Shown here piece after piece: positions 1-8,889 of a DNA stretch of 33,124 bases. The stretch comes from an uncultured Clostridia bacterium (lineage in GTDB: Bacteria > Bacillota > Clostridia > Christensenellales > CAG-138), in NCBI GenBank assembly GCA_947168565.1, contig CAMVMM010000024.1, positions 1 to 33,124 on the forward strand. Reading direction: 5' to 3'. How positions within the stretch are numbered: position 1 is the stretch's first letter; every line of letters begins with the position of its first letter. The position numbers were made by a program, and so were the translations under genes. The notes beneath the pieces are model-generated. The model saw nothing but the letters and a program-made list of their open reading frames with translations, did no database searches and had not been told where the DNA came from.

Positions 1-483
1 CCGGGTGGTGACGCGAAGGATCACGGGGGTATCGTACTTGTCGCTGATCTCGTATGCAAGCTTGAGAAAATCCTTGCATTCCTGGCTGCTGGAGGGATCG
101 AGCACGGGCGCGTGTGAGGCGCGGGCAAGCATGCGGGTGTCCTGCTCGTTCTGAGAGGAGTGCATACCGGGGTCGTCCGCCACGACCACGACCATGCCGG
201 CATTCACGCCGGTATAGGTGGCGGTGAAGAACGGATCCGCGGCCACATTGAGGCCAACGTGCTTCATGCAGGCAAGGCTGCGCGCACCGCTCACGGCGGC
301 GCCGAGGGCGACTTCAACGGCAACCTTTTCATTGGGGGCCCATTCCGAGTAGATCTCGGGATAGGTGGCAACGTTTTCATTGATCTCGGTGCTGGGAGTT
401 CCGGGATATGCGCTTGAAACGCGGACGCCGGCCTCATAGGCACCTCTTGCGAGCGCTTCATTTCCGAGCAAAAGCGTTTTCAA
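1..483 (-). CDS. iorA: Indolepyruvate:ferredoxin oxidoreductase alpha subunit, 5' part (runs off the window)
   Basis: The reverse strand is open from a TTG at 483 to the window edge (161 codons, no stop). The N-terminus reads KTLLLGNEALARGAYEAG, followed by SSAYPGTPSTEI, the start typical of IorA, the thiamine-diphosphate 2-oxoacid oxidoreductase that decarboxylates arylpyruvates from aromatic amino acids and passes electrons to ferredoxin with IorB. Further on it has EWAPNEKVAVEVALGAA and ADDPGMHSSQNEQDTR, both typical of the pyrimidine-binding domain. TTG is chosen because AAAGGAGGA (492-500, reverse strand) lies 9 bases upstream and no ATG is available. The ThDP-binding and ferredoxin-like C-terminal domains lie outside the window. 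It is cytoplasmic and divergent from uvrB. The family call is firm; iorB is not visible here. Confidence 0.9.
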   Translation of the reverse strand, partial: MKTLLLGNEALARGAYEAGVRVSSAYPGTPSTEINENVATYPEIYSEWAPNEKVAVEVALGAAVSGARSLACMKHVGLNVAADPFFTATYTGVNAGMVVVVADDPGMHSSQNEQDTRMLARASHAPVLDPSSSQECKDFLKLAYEISDKYDTPVILRVTTR

Positions 484-541
484 TTCAGTTTTCCTCCTTT
501 GATGTGTGAGCCAAGCGGCTCGTGCATAATACGCCGCTTCT

Positions 542-547
542 ATTATA
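542..547 (-). promoter_or_regulatory. Possible -10 box for iorA
   Basis: TATAAT is read on the reverse strand about 60 bases upstream of the iorA TTG. No good -35 hexamer lies 16-18 bases further upstream, so this is only a candidate. Confidence 0.3.
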
Positions 548-621
548 TTAGATTTTGCGTCGTAAATAAAGGGGAAACGGGCAATATATTGAAAGAAAAT
601 TAATATACACTAACATAAACC

Positions 622-650
622 GTGAATATGCTTTAAGTTTGTGGTATAAT
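622..650 (+). promoter_or_regulatory. uvrB promoter (extended -10)
   Basis: TATAAT at 645-650 is preceded by TG one base upstream (extended -10). The -35 candidate GTGAAT (622-627) is weak at a 17-base spacing. Transcription would start near 657, about 26 bases before the uvrB ATG. No LexA/SOS box of the Bacillus type (CGAAC-N4-GTTCG) is seen in the 484-682 intergenic stretch. Confidence 0.55.
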
Positions 651-682
651 AAAACCCAATGATAAAATGGAGGTTTATACGC

Positions 683-2710
683 ATGGGCCAATTCAAAGTT
701 GTGTCGCCGTTCGAGCCGCAGGGCGATCAGCCGCAGGCCATCGAAACGCTTGCGAGCGGAGTGCTCGCGGGGGATGATGTGCAGGTGCTTTTGGGCGTTA
801 CCGGCTCCGGAAAAACCTTCACAATGGCAAAGCTCATTGAGCGCGTTCAAAAGCCCACTCTTGTGATCGCGCACAACAAGACCCTTGCCGCGCAGCTTTG
901 CTCCGAGTTTCGTGAGTTCTTTCCGAATAACGCGGTGGAATACTTCGTGTCGTACTACGACTACTACCAGCCGGAGGCATATATCGCTTCATCGGATACC
1001 TACATAGAGAAGACCGCCGATATAAATCAGGAGATAGACCGCTTGAGGCACAGCGCGACCTGCTCGCTGAACGAGCGGAAGGACGTTGTGATAGTTGCCT
1101 CCGTTTCCTGCATCTACGCGCTTGGCGACCCCGAGGAATATCTTCGCATGAGCATATCGCTCAGGCGCGGCACGGAATACGATCGTGACGAGCTTATCAG
1201 AAAGCTTGTGGAGATACAGTATCAGCGCAACGATATAGAGTTTGCGCGTGGAAATTTCAGGGTGCGCGGCGACATAATCGAGGTTTTCCCCATGAATTAT
1301 GCGGATAAGGCGGTGCGCATAGAGTTCTTTGGGGACGAGATCGAGGCGCTCAGCGAGATAAACGCCGTTACGGGAGTTCCGATAAATTCGCTTTCACACG
1401 CCGTGCTTTTTCCCGCGACCCATTATTCGGCGGGAAGGGATAAGATCGAAACCGCGCTTGCGCAGATTGAGGCGGATATGATGAAGCGCGTGGAGGAGCT
1501 TAAATCGCAGTATAAGCTCGTGGAGGCGCAGCGCCTTGAGCAGCGCACGCGCTACGATATGGAGATGATACGCGAGATAGGCTACTGCTCCGGCATAGAG
1601 AATTATTCAAGGTATTTCGACGGCAGAAGCCCCGGCCAGCCGCCGTATACGCTGCTCGACTTTTTCGGCGACGATTTTTTGACCATTATCGATGAAAGCC
1701 ACGCCACCATACCTCAGATACGCGCAATGTATAACGGCGATAAGGCAAGAAAAACGGAGCTTGTGGAATACGGCTTCCGCATTCCGAGCGCCTTCGACAA
1801 CCGCCCGCTCAAGTTTGACGAATTCGAGCAGCGGCTAAAGCAGCTTGTGTGCGTCAGCGCAACACCCGCCGAATACGAGCTTTCCCGCGCAAGCAATATC
1901 GCGGAGCAGATAATCCGCCCAACGGGGCTTGTGGACCCGGAAATATTCATAAGACCCGTTACCGGTCAGATAGACGACCTTATTTCCGAGATAAACAAAA
2001 ACGCCGAAAAGGGCTACCGCGTGCTTGCCACAACGCTCACAAAGCGCATGGCGGAGATGCTTACAGAGCATCTTGACTCCATCGGCATTCGGGTGCGCTA
2101 TATGCACTCCGATATTCAAACCATCGAGCGCATGGAGATAATACGCGATTTAAGGCTCGGCGAGTTCGACGTGCTTGTGGGCATAAACCTGCTTCGAGAG
2201 GGGCTGGATCTTCCCGAGGTTGGGCTTGTGGCCATACTGGATGCGGATAAAGAGGGCTTTTTGCGCTCCACGACCTCGCTTATCCAGACCGTGGGCAGAG
2301 CCGCCCGAAACGTGGACGGCTACGTTATCATGTATGCCGATACCGTCACGGACTCAATGCGACGCACGATAGACGAAACGAACCGCAGAAGAAGCAAGCA
2401 GCTTGCCTTCAACGCCGAGCACGGCATAGTGCCGAAGAGCGTACAAAAGGCGGTGTATAATATCATCGAGATCTCCTCCGAGGCAAAGAACGCCGCCGGC
2501 GGCATGAGCGGCGAGGAGCTTGAGGAAAAGATAGCCCTGATCACGGAGCAGATGCAGAAGGCGGCAATGGAGCTTGAATTTGAAACGGCGGCGAAGCTGC
2601 GCGACGAGCTGTATAAGCTAAAGGGCGAGGGCGAAAGGAAAAAGCCCGCCGCCATCAAGCCCGGTATGCCCGGCAGCAGAAGAAAAGCAAGGGGCAGAAC
2701 ACGAAAATAA
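683..2710 (+). CDS. uvrB: UvrABC excinuclease subunit B
   Basis: The 675-residue product is the damage-verifying helicase-like subunit of nucleotide excision repair: UvrA loads it on DNA and it recruits UvrC for incision. Walker A GVTGSGKT is at residues 38-45, and the tyrosine-rich beta-hairpin that clamps damaged DNA ([10 protein letters not shown]) at 91-100. The DEAD-like box IDESH lies near residue 340, helicase motif [11 protein letters not shown] in the second half, and the C-terminal UVR motif that binds UvrC near 625-660. Start ATG 683 is chosen because GGAGG (669-673) is properly spaced; an in-frame ATG at 659 exists but lies only two bases from the predicted transcription start. 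uvrA follows after 17 bases, so the two are probably one operon. Length is normal for the family. Confidence 0.98.
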   Translation: MGQFKVVSPFEPQGDQPQAIETLASGVLAGDDVQVLLGVTGSGKTFTMAKLIERVQKPTLVIAHNKTLAAQLCSEFREFFPNNAVEYFVSYYDYYQPEAYIASSDTYIEKTADINQEIDRLRHSATCSLNERKDVVIVASVSCIYALGDPEEYLRMSISLRRGTEYDRDELIRKLVEIQYQRNDIEFARGNFRVRGDIIEVFPMNYADKAVRIEFFGDEIEALSEINAVTGVPINSLSHAVLFPATHYSAGRDKIETALAQIEADMMKRVEELKSQYKLVEAQRLEQRTRYDMEMIREIGYCSGIENYSRYFDGRSPGQPPYTLLDFFGDDFLTIIDESHATIPQIRAMYNGDKARKTELVEYGFRIPSAFDNRPLKFDEFEQRLKQLVCVSATPAEYELSRASNIAEQIIRPTGLVDPEIFIRPVTGQIDDLISEINKNAEKGYRVLATTLTKRMAEMLTEHLDSIGIRVRYMHSDIQTIERMEIIRDLRLGEFDVLVGINLLREGLDLPEVGLVAILDADKEGFLRSTTSLIQTVGRAARNVDGYVIMYADTVTDSMRRTIDETNRRRSKQLAFNAEHGIVPKSVQKAVYNIIEISSEAKNAAGGMSGEELEEKIALITEQMQKAAMELEFETAAKLRDELYKLKGEGERKKPAAIKPGMPGSRRKARGRTRK

Positions 2711-2727
2711 CGGGGGAATACCTTAGA

Positions 2728-5571
2728 GTGAAAGAATACATTACCATAAAGGGCGCAAGGGAAAACAACCTTAAGAATATAACGCTCTCCATACCGAGGG
2801 ACAAGCTCATTGTTTTTACCGGGCTCTCCGGCTCCGGCAAATCCTCGCTTGCGTTTGAAACCATATTTGCGGAGGGGCAGCGGCGCTACGTGGAGTCGCT
2901 TTCCTCATACGCGCGCCAGTTTTTGGGTCAGATGGATAAGCCGGACGTGGATTATATCGACGGGCTTTCTCCCGCCGTGTCCATAGATCAGAAGAGCACC
3001 TCCAATAACCCGCGCTCCACGGTTGGAACCGTAACGGAGATAAACGACTATCTGCGCCTTTTGTATGCGCGCATCGGCATTCCGCACTGCCCGAAATGCG
3101 GCAGGGTGATAGAGCGCCAGAGCATAGATCAGGTTGTGGACAGGATCAGAAGGCTTGGCGAGGGTGCGAAGCTTCAGATAATTGCGCCCGTCATAAGGGG
3201 AAACAAGGGCGAGCACGTGAAGCTGCTTGAGCAGATCCGCAAGGACGGCTATGTGCGCGTTAAGGTGGACGGACAGGTATACGATATAAACGAGGTGCCG
3301 CCGCTTAAAAAGAACAAAAAGCATAATATTGACGTAATAGTTGACAGGATCGTTTTAAAGGAAGGCGTTGATATGCGCCTTACCGATTCGCTTGAAACCG
3401 CGTTTGCGCTCGGCGGCGGGCTTGCCAAGGCGGACGTGATAGGGGGGGAGGAGCTGCTGTTTTCGCAGAACTACGCCTGCCCGGACTGCGGGATAAGCAT
3501 CGAGGAGATGAGCCCCCGCATGTTTTCCTTCAATAATCCCTACGGCGCATGCCCCGCCTGCACGGGCCTCGGCTTTCAGGAGCAGATCGATCCCGCGCTC
3601 GTTGTTGCCGATCCCACAAAGTCGCTTCGCGCGGGCGCCATCTCCGCCATGGGCTGGGGCTCCGGCAATTCCGCAAGTGAAAACAGCATAATACTTATGT
3701 ATTTCCGCGCGGTCGCAAAGGAATACGGCTTTTCGCTGGATACCCCGTGGCAGGAGCTTTCCGAGGAGCATAGAAATATTATCCTTTACGGCACGGGCGG
3801 CAAAAAGCTTAAATTCGAATACGAGCGCGATTTCGGCAGCGGCAGCTTCATGTCCGCATTCGAGGGCGTTATTCCCACTATGGAGCGCAGATACCGCGAA
3901 ACGCAGTCCGAAATGATGAAGGACGCCTATCGGGAATACATCAGGCACACGCCCTGCCCGGTATGCCTCGGCAAAAGGCTGAAGCCGGAGGTGCTTGCCG
4001 TCACGGTCGGCGGCAGGTCGATCGCGGACGCTTCGGAGCTGCCGATTTTGGACGTGCTCGCGTTTTTGAGCGGGCTGGAGCTTTCCGAATCCGAGCGCAT
4101 CATTGCCTCGCGCATTTTCAAGGAGCTTACCGCAAGGCTTCAATTCCTTGCCGACGTGGGGCTGGATTATCTCACCCTCGCGCGCTCCGCGTCCTCGCTT
4201 TCCGGCGGCGAATCGCAGCGCATCCGCCTTGCCACTCAGATAGGCTCCGGTCTTGTGGGCGTGCTCTATATTCTTGATGAGCCGAGCATCGGTCTGCATC
4301 AGCACGACAACGCCAAGCTCATCGCCACCCTGAAGGGGCTGCGCGATCTTGGAAACACGCTTATCGTTGTGGAGCACGACGAGGAGACCATGCTCAGCGC
4401 CGATCATATAGTGGATATCGGCCCGGGGCCCGGCGTTCACGGCGGCAGAGTTGTGGCTCAGGGCACTGTGGAGGACATTATGGCGGAGCCGGAGTCCATA
4501 ACCGGCCAGTTTTTGAGCGGAAAGCGCAGAATAGAGATACCGCCCGAGCGCCGCATGGCGAAGGACGGTCATTGGCTGCGCGTGTTCGGCTGCCGCGAGC
4601 ATAATCTTCAGAATATCGACGCCGCCGTTCCGCTCGGCGTGTTCACCTGCGTAACCGGCGTTTCGGGCTCCGGCAAATCCAGCCTTGTGAACAGCATCAT
4701 TAAGGAAACCCTTTTAAGAAAGCTGAACCGCGCAAGAACGCATCCGGGCGAATATGACCGCATGGAGGGCGAGTGCTATTTGGACAAGGTGATAGATATA
4801 GACCAATCGCCGATCGGCAGAACCCCCAGGAGCAATCCCGCCACCTATACCGGCGTATTCGATCTTATTCGGGATGTGTTTTCCATCACGCCGGACGCGA
4901 AGATGCGCGGCTACGGCGCGGGCAGATTCAGCTTCAACGTTAAGGGCGGCAGGTGCGAATCCTGCCGGGGCGACGGAATTAAGAAAATCGAAATGCACTT
5001 TTTGCCGGACGTTTACGTGCCCTGCGAGGTGTGCCACGGCAAGCGGTACAACAGGGAAACGCTCGAGGTGCATTATCGCGGCAAGTCCATCGCAGATGTG
5101 CTGGATATGACCGTTGAGCAGGCGCTTGAGTTTTTTGCGGCGATACCCAAAATAGAAAAGAAGCTGCGCGCGCTCTATGACGTCGGGCTTGGGTATATCA
5201 AGCTTGGGCAATCGTCCACAACGCTTTCGGGCGGCGAGGCGCAGAGGGTCAAGCTTGCCACCGAGCTTGCGCGCAGGGATACCGGAAAAACCATATACAT
5301 TCTTGATGAGCCCACCACAGGTCTGCATTCGGCGGACGTTGAGCGGCTGCTTTCGATACTGCAAAGGCTTTGCTCCTCCGGCAGCACCGTGGTGGTGATA
5401 GAGCATAATCTGGACGTTATCAAAACCGCAGACTATATTATCGACCTCGGCCCCGAGGGCGGCGTTCGCGGCGGAAGGATAGTTGCCTGCGGCACTCCGG
5501 AGGAGGTTGCGCTTGCTCAGGGCAGCTACACGGGGCAGTATTTAAAGCAGATTCTCAATAATAATAAATAA
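2728..5571 (+). CDS. uvrA: UvrABC excinuclease subunit A
   Basis: The 947-residue product is the ABC-type ATPase dimer that finds helix-distorting DNA lesions and hands them to UvrB. Walker [10 protein letters not shown] is at residues 32-40 and a second one, GVSGSGKSS, near 645. ABC signatures LSGGESQR (about 490) and LSGGEAQR (about 832) are intact. Zinc modules include CPKCG near 115, CPDCG with CPACTGLG (about 250-280) and CESCRGDG with CEVCHGK (about 743-775). The start is GTG at 2728; the only upstream purine run is a weak GGGGG at 2712-2716, so translation may be helped by coupling to uvrB. All catalytic features are present and length is normal. Confidence 0.98.
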   Translation: MKEYITIKGARENNLKNITLSIPRDKLIVFTGLSGSGKSSLAFETIFAEGQRRYVESLSSYARQFLGQMDKPDVDYIDGLSPAVSIDQKSTSNNPRSTVGTVTEINDYLRLLYARIGIPHCPKCGRVIERQSIDQVVDRIRRLGEGAKLQIIAPVIRGNKGEHVKLLEQIRKDGYVRVKVDGQVYDINEVPPLKKNKKHNIDVIVDRIVLKEGVDMRLTDSLETAFALGGGLAKADVIGGEELLFSQNYACPDCGISIEEMSPRMFSFNNPYGACPACTGLGFQEQIDPALVVADPTKSLRAGAISAMGWGSGNSASENSIILMYFRAVAKEYGFSLDTPWQELSEEHRNIILYGTGGKKLKFEYERDFGSGSFMSAFEGVIPTMERRYRETQSEMMKDAYREYIRHTPCPVCLGKRLKPEVLAVTVGGRSIADASELPILDVLAFLSGLELSESERIIASRIFKELTARLQFLADVGLDYLTLARSASSLSGGESQRIRLATQIGSGLVGVLYILDEPSIGLHQHDNAKLIATLKGLRDLGNTLIVVEHDEETMLSADHIVDIGPGPGVHGGRVVAQGTVEDIMAEPESITGQFLSGKRRIEIPPERRMAKDGHWLRVFGCREHNLQNIDAAVPLGVFTCVTGVSGSGKSSLVNSIIKETLLRKLNRARTHPGEYDRMEGECYLDKVIDIDQSPIGRTPRSNPATYTGVFDLIRDVFSITPDAKMRGYGAGRFSFNVKGGRCESCRGDGIKKIEMHFLPDVYVPCEVCHGKRYNRETLEVHYRGKSIADVLDMTVEQALEFFAAIPKIEKKLRALYDVGLGYIKLGQSSTTLSGGEAQRVKLATELARRDTGKTIYILDEPTTGLHSADVERLLSILQRLCSSGSTVVVIEHNLDVIKTADYIIDLGPEGGVRGGRIVACGTPEEVALAQGSYTGQYLKQILNNNK

Positions 5572-5586
5572 GGGATGGAACAGGCT

Positions 5587-6387
5587 ATGGCAGCAGATAT
5601 GATGAAAAAATGGTATAACGCCTCAAAAAAGCGCGCTTCTGTCCGCTCTTTTGAGGGCAAGATCAACAAGGAGCTTTATTATATCCTCAAGGATTTCGCT
5701 TCAAGCCTCAATAACGGCGCCGCAAGGATCGAATTCAAGATCAAGGGCGGTGTTTTGGAAAGGCCGCGCTTTCTGTCGTTCCTTGGCGGCGTCAATGGCA
5801 CGAACTGCTTTGCGGCGGTGATCGTGCGCGATGACGATAAATACATGGGCGGCTATATCGGCGAGGCGTTCGTGCTTGAGTGCGTTTCAAGAGGGCTCGG
5901 CACCTGCTGGCTCGGCGGCACCTACAATAAGCGCTCTTTGAAAAACTATTTTGATCTGGATGATGACGAAGCGCTGCTCTGCGTTATCGCTGTCGGCAAG
6001 CCCGCCGAGGAGCCGCATCAGGCTCCAAAGAAATCCGTGGAGCAGCTTACCGGCCTGACCTCTGCGGAGTTTTCACGCCTGCCCGAATGGCAGCAGGAGG
6101 CGGTGAACACAGCAAGGCTTGCGCCGTCCGCGCTGAATAAGCAGCCCTGGGAGCTTGAGGTGGAGCGCGATTATATCAGAATTATCAGCACAAAGCGCAA
6201 TTTCGGCTTTGGGGACGTTGATTGCGGCATTGCGATGCTGCATATCGAGCTTGGCGCGGCAGCCTGCGGAGTATACGGCGATTGGTATTTCGACGGGGAG
6301 GACGGGGAAGCGCGCTTCGTGCCCTTTGCAAGCACGTTGAAAAATGAGAATGCCGATGCGGATTACGGCTATGAGGATGAGGATTAA
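5587..6387 (+). CDS. Nitroreductase family protein (TM1586-like)
   Basis: The 266-residue product looks like the TM1586-type branch of the FMN-dependent nitroreductase superfamily. Visible family features are KRASVRSFEGK near the N-terminus (the R-S-V-R-x-F FMN phosphate region), VLECVSRGLGTCWLGG around residues 98-113, and RLAPSALNKQPWELEV in the second half, which repeats the S-x-x-N-x-Q-P-W pattern. Such enzymes use NAD(P)H to reduce nitro compounds, quinones or flavins; the real substrate cannot be told. Start ATG 5587 is preferred over ATG 5575, because at 5575 the purine-rich AAGGG abuts the codon while at 5587 it is 11 bases upstream. It begins 15 bases after uvrA and probably shares its transcript. 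The C-terminus is acidic (DADYGYEDED). A role in repair is not implied. Confidence 0.82.
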   Translation: MAADMMKKWYNASKKRASVRSFEGKINKELYYILKDFASSLNNGAARIEFKIKGGVLERPRFLSFLGGVNGTNCFAAVIVRDDDKYMGGYIGEAFVLECVSRGLGTCWLGGTYNKRSLKNYFDLDDDEALLCVIAVGKPAEEPHQAPKKSVEQLTGLTSAEFSRLPEWQQEAVNTARLAPSALNKQPWELEVERDYIRIISTKRNFGFGDVDCGIAMLHIELGAAACGVYGDWYFDGEDGEARFVPFASTLKNENADADYGYEDED

Positions 6388-6406
6388 GCCCCAAAGCGCA
6401 GGATAA

Positions 6407-6417
6407 TATAATATAAT
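6407..6417 (+). promoter_or_regulatory. Overlapping -10 boxes directly before rnhA
   Basis: Two overlapping TATAAT hexamers (6407-6412 and 6412-6417) lie in an AT-only stretch just before rnhA. The second would start transcription about at 6424, three bases before the ATG. The -35 region is poor (TTAAGC at 6384-6389 for the first copy), so promoter activity is uncertain. Confidence 0.4.
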
Positions 6418-6426
6418 ATATCATTG

Positions 6427-6882
6427 ATGAAAAGGGTTACTATTTATACCGACGGCGCGTGCTCCGGCAATCCCGGAGTCGGAGGCTGGGGCGCCGTGCT
6501 GATGTATCGGGATGTTTCAAAGGAGATCTCCGGCGCCTGCGCTCAGACCACGAACAACCGCATGGAGCTTATGGCCGTGATCGAGGCGCTGAAATGCCTG
6601 AAAATGCCGTGCATCGTGGATCTGTTTACGGACAGCAGCTACGTGTGCAACGGCTTTGCTCAGGGCTGGATTTGGAACTGGCTGAAAAACGGCTGGAAAA
6701 CCGCATCGAATAAGCCTGTTGAGAATCAGGAGCTTTGGAAGGAGCTGCTGGACTTAACGCGCGTTCATAAGGTCAATTGGAACAAGGTCAAGGGCCATGC
6801 GGACAACGAGTTCAACAATCGCTGCGATAAGCTTGCAACCGCAGCGGCTGCCGAGCTTAAAAAGAAGCTTGCGGATGAATGA
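6427..6882 (+). CDS. rnhA: Ribonuclease HI
   Basis: The 151-residue product degrades the RNA strand of RNA-DNA hybrids. The complete catalytic set is visible: D9 in [12 protein letters not shown]47 in NNRMELMA, D69 in FTDSSY, H124 in [10 protein letters not shown] and D134 in NRCDKLA. The basic loop [18 protein letters not shown] is present, as in the E. coli-type enzyme. ATG 6427 is the first Met of the usual N-terminus; a TTG at 6424 is directly adjacent. No Shine-Dalgarno sequence lies in the 20 bases upstream, which are AT repeats, so initiation may be leaderless or coupled (see findings). It follows the nitroreductase by 39 bases on the same strand. Confidence 0.97.
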   Translation: MKRVTIYTDGACSGNPGVGGWGAVLMYRDVSKEISGACAQTTNNRMELMAVIEALKCLKMPCIVDLFTDSSYVCNGFAQGWIWNWLKNGWKTASNKPVENQELWKELLDLTRVHKVNWNKVKGHADNEFNNRCDKLATAAAAELKKKLADE

Positions 6883-6937
6883 GCGCTTTAGCGGCGTGTG
6901 CCGTTCGGCGTTCACGTTTAGAGAGCTTTACTGAAAC

Positions 6938-7011
6938 GATCGGAACCGATCCGTTCAATGATCTGTAAAATGATCCGACGAGATTTTACGTAAGCTTGAT
7001 CAGAACCGATC
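6938..7011 (+). repeat. Two 14-bp near-identical palindromes 60 bp apart around a small hairpin
   Basis: GATCGGAACCGATC at 6938-6951 is a palindrome with a 2-base centre. GATCAGAACCGATC at 6998-7011 is the same element with one change, exactly 60 bases later. Between them, GTAAAAT (6965-6971) and ATTTTAC (6983-6989) form a 7-bp inverted repeat. Six GATC tetramers occur within about 75 bases. The 6883-7090 intergenic stretch holds no convincing gene. The position just upstream of a recombinase gene and its palindrome suggests protein-binding sites, but no function is known to me. Confidence 0.6.
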
Positions 7012-7090
7012 GGCGGTTCACAGCAAGCATATTGTAGATATCAGGTCCGCAGAGCCCAAGATAAAGAAAAAATGAAAAACCTTTATCGAT

Positions 7091-7118
7091 TATTCGCAAA
7101 ACTTGTCTTTTGCGAATA
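7091..7118 (+). other. 28-bp perfect palindrome with dif-like 11-6-11 geometry
   Basis: The left arm TATTCGCAAAA (7091-7101) and right arm TTTTGCGAATA (7108-7118) are exact reverse complements around the 6-base centre CTTGTC (7102-7107). Xer recombination sites are two 11-bp recombinase arms around a 6-bp central region. The inner AAAA/TTTT ends and outer GAA-like bases also resemble, from memory, the streptococcal difSL site next to xerS. The site is 59 bases upstream of the start codon of a XerS-like recombinase and contains its -35 box. Alternative: an operator for a dimeric repressor, or a transcription attenuator. Geometry is directly seen; recombination-site identity is inference. Confidence 0.6.
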
Positions 7119-7131
7119 GTTGTGTTATAAT
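7103..7131 (+). promoter_or_regulatory. Promoter of the tyrosine recombinase gene
   Basis: TTGTCT (7103-7108) and TATAAT (7126-7131) are spaced by 17 bases. Predicted start is near 7138, giving a leader of about 40 bases. The -35 hexamer occupies the centre of the 28-bp palindrome, so a protein bound there should block RNA polymerase. Confidence 0.65.
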
Positions 7132-7177
7132 AAGCCTGCCCCATCCGGCTGAATTCAATTTGATCGAGGTTCTGATT

Positions 7178-8347
7178 ATGAGCGACGATTATTCAAAGGA
7201 ACGAAATCAAAAATATGTTTTGAAGCTGCGCGAGGTGCTCAGCGAGCTTCCGCCGTGCTGCTCCGAGTTTTTTCGCGGCACCGAGCATACCACCGGAGCG
7301 CTCACGCGATACGGCTACGCGCTGGATCTGCGGCTGTTTATGCGCTTTCTGATGGAAACCGAGCTTTGCAGTCAGCTTCATTCAATAAAGCAGATCGACT
7401 ATGCGCTGCTCGACTCCGTCACGTCGGATCATATCGAGCGCTTTCTTGAATATATTTCATTGTATCCAAGCGAGGACGGCGCTGAAGAAGCCTCCGATTA
7501 CGTTTCAAACGGTGAGCGCGGCAAGGCGCGCAAGCTTTCCGCCGTTCGCGCTTTTTATAAGTATCTTTATAAAAAAGGCAGGATCTCGACCAATCCGCCC
7601 TCCCTTGTGGACGCGCCCAAGCTGCATGAGCGCGAGATAATCCGCCTTGAGCCGGATGAAATTGTTAAGCTGCTTGATCTTATCGAAAGCGGCGCGGGGC
7701 TGACCGACGCGCAAAAGCGCTTTCACGAGCAAACCAAAATACGCGACGCGGCGATAGTTACGCTTTTTCTTGGCACGGGTATGCGCATAAGCGAGCTTGT
7801 GGGCATAAACGTGGACGATATTGATTTTTATCAAAACGAGGTGCGGATCGTGCGCAAGGGCGGCAATCACGATGTGCTTGTTTTCGGCTCGGAGGTTCGC
7901 GGCGCGCTGCTTGAATATATGCTGAGGCGTGAGGGCGTTATCCCCGCGCCCGGGCATGAAAAGGCATTTTTCCTTTCGCTGCAAAAAAAGCGCATCACGG
8001 TGCGCGCGGTCGAGCAGCTTGTGAAAAAATACGCGCAAATTGCCGCTCCATTGAAAAGAATTAGCCCTCATAAGCTGCGCAGCACCTACGGCACCTCTCT
8101 TTATCGGGAAACGGGCGACATCTATCTTGTGGCGGACGTGCTCGGTCATAAGGATGTGAATACGACCCGCAAGCACTATGCCGCGCTTGCGCAGGACAGG
8201 CGGCGCGCCGCAGCGGAGGTCATAAAGCTGCGCGACGAAAAAAGCGCCGAGCTGCCAACCGAGCCGCAAAAGCCCGCTTCCGCTCAGCCGCTTTCAATCG
8301 AAGCGCATGGCGGATCGGAGGAAACGCAAAGCGGATCGGAGGATTAA
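7178..8347 (+). CDS. XerS-like tyrosine recombinase
   Basis: The 389-residue product has the full tyrosine-recombinase catalytic set: R203 in GTGMRISEL, K227 in VRKGGN, H298 and R301 in SPHKLRSTYG, H324 in VLGHKDVNTT, and nucleophile Y334 in RKHYAAL. Residues about 10-135 are a SAM-like N-terminal core-binding domain. A long segment before the catalytic domain (about 170-190) and the overall layout recall streptococcal XerS more than 300-residue XerC/XerD. The last 50 residues are Glu/Ala/Ser-rich and probably disordered. Start ATG 7178 has GAGG at 7166-7169; a longer frame from TTG 7103 overlaps the promoter and is rejected. No partner recombinase, transposase or phage gene is nearby, fitting a lone chromosomal Xer protein for dimer resolution. 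A mobile-element integrase is the alternative. Confidence 0.85.
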   Translation: MSDDYSKERNQKYVLKLREVLSELPPCCSEFFRGTEHTTGALTRYGYALDLRLFMRFLMETELCSQLHSIKQIDYALLDSVTSDHIERFLEYISLYPSEDGAEEASDYVSNGERGKARKLSAVRAFYKYLYKKGRISTNPPSLVDAPKLHEREIIRLEPDEIVKLLDLIESGAGLTDAQKRFHEQTKIRDAAIVTLFLGTGMRISELVGINVDDIDFYQNEVRIVRKGGNHDVLVFGSEVRGALLEYMLRREGVIPAPGHEKAFFLSLQKKRITVRAVEQLVKKYAQIAAPLKRISPHKLRSTYGTSLYRETGDIYLVADVLGHKDVNTTRKHYAALAQDRRRAAAEVIKLRDEKSAELPTEPQKPASAQPLSIEAHGGSEETQSGSED

Positions 8348-8396
8348 CGCTGCCCTGCACCTAAAGCCTTGATAATGCACACTTTTCGTTAAAACA

Positions 8397-8425
8397 AACG
8401 GCGAAAGCCACGCGCCTTCGCCGTT
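8397..8425. terminator. Bidirectional terminator between the recombinase and the miaB operon
   Basis: AACGGCGAA (8397-8405) pairs perfectly with TTCGCCGTT (8417-8425) around an 11-base loop. On the reverse strand a T-rich run (TGTTTTAACG) follows; on the forward strand T-runs come a little later (8434 and 8441). It lies between two converging genes. Confidence 0.7.
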
Positions 8426-8487
8426 ATCTGCATTTTGCGGTTTTTATTATCAATTTATGACATTTTCCGCTCTCTTATTCCGCTCTC

Positions 8488-8889
8488 TTACCGCTTGCGC
8501 CTGACCCTGATCGCGTAATTTGCTCTCGGCTTTGCGGCATGCACCCTGCCGTGCCCGGCTGCGCCGGTCTCCTCCGCGCCGGCAAGAATGCGCTCCCATT
8601 TTTCATAAAGCTCACGGTCTATCTGCAGCGGCTCCGGAACGTTCAGATCGATGGGCTCATCCAAAAAAGCCATGAGCTGCTTTTCCTCCTCCGAGAGCGC
8701 TCCTTTTGAACCCGACCTGCCCTTTTTCACCTCGTCCGCCCTGATCACCACGCTGGAAAACTCCCTGCCGTCGTCCAAAGCAAGGCATTTGCCGCAGTTA
8801 TCGCAAAGCTTATTCGGATCAAGATCGCACACAAGGCACTCGCCGCAGTCGGTGCAGACCTTGTTTTCATACAAAACGCATTTTTTCAT
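8488..8889 (-). CDS. Cys-rich small protein (eight Cys in the first 35 residues)
   Basis: The product has 133 residues. Cysteines are at 4, 12, 15, 18, 21, 29, 32 and 35, arranged as C-x7-C-x2-C-x2-C-x2-C-x7-C-x2-C-x2-C. That number and spacing could hold two metal sites, either iron-sulfur clusters as in 2[4Fe-4S] ferredoxins or zinc. The rest is hydrophilic with an acidic middle and a basic end (RVRRKR). The ATG overlaps the stop of the upstream PLP enzyme gene by four bases (ATGA), so translation is coupled and the gene is the last of the miaB operon. I do not recognise the family. Cytoplasmic, since neither signal peptide nor membrane segment is visible. Confidence 0.75.
   Translation of the reverse strand: MKKCVLYENKVCTDCGECLVCDLDPNKLCDNCGKCLALDDGREFSSVVIRADEVKKGRSGSKGALSEEEKQLMAFLDEPIDLNVPEPLQIDRELYEKWERILAGAEETGAAGHGRVHAAKPRANYAIRVRRKR

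Noticed and set aside
3355-4602. Long antisense frame of 415 codons within uvrA
   Set aside because: A shadow of a GC-rich coding strand; uvrA is complete with all motifs and the antisense protein is low-complexity His/Ala/Arg-rich.
7103-7177. Longer N-terminus for the recombinase from TTG 7103
   Set aside because: The added codons cover the palindrome and the promoter -10 box, and the ATG at 7178 has a proper GAGG ribosome site.
6883-8487. Integrative element at the recombinase locus
   Set aside because: No transposase, phage or conjugation genes, no tRNA target and no flanking direct repeats of an element are visible.
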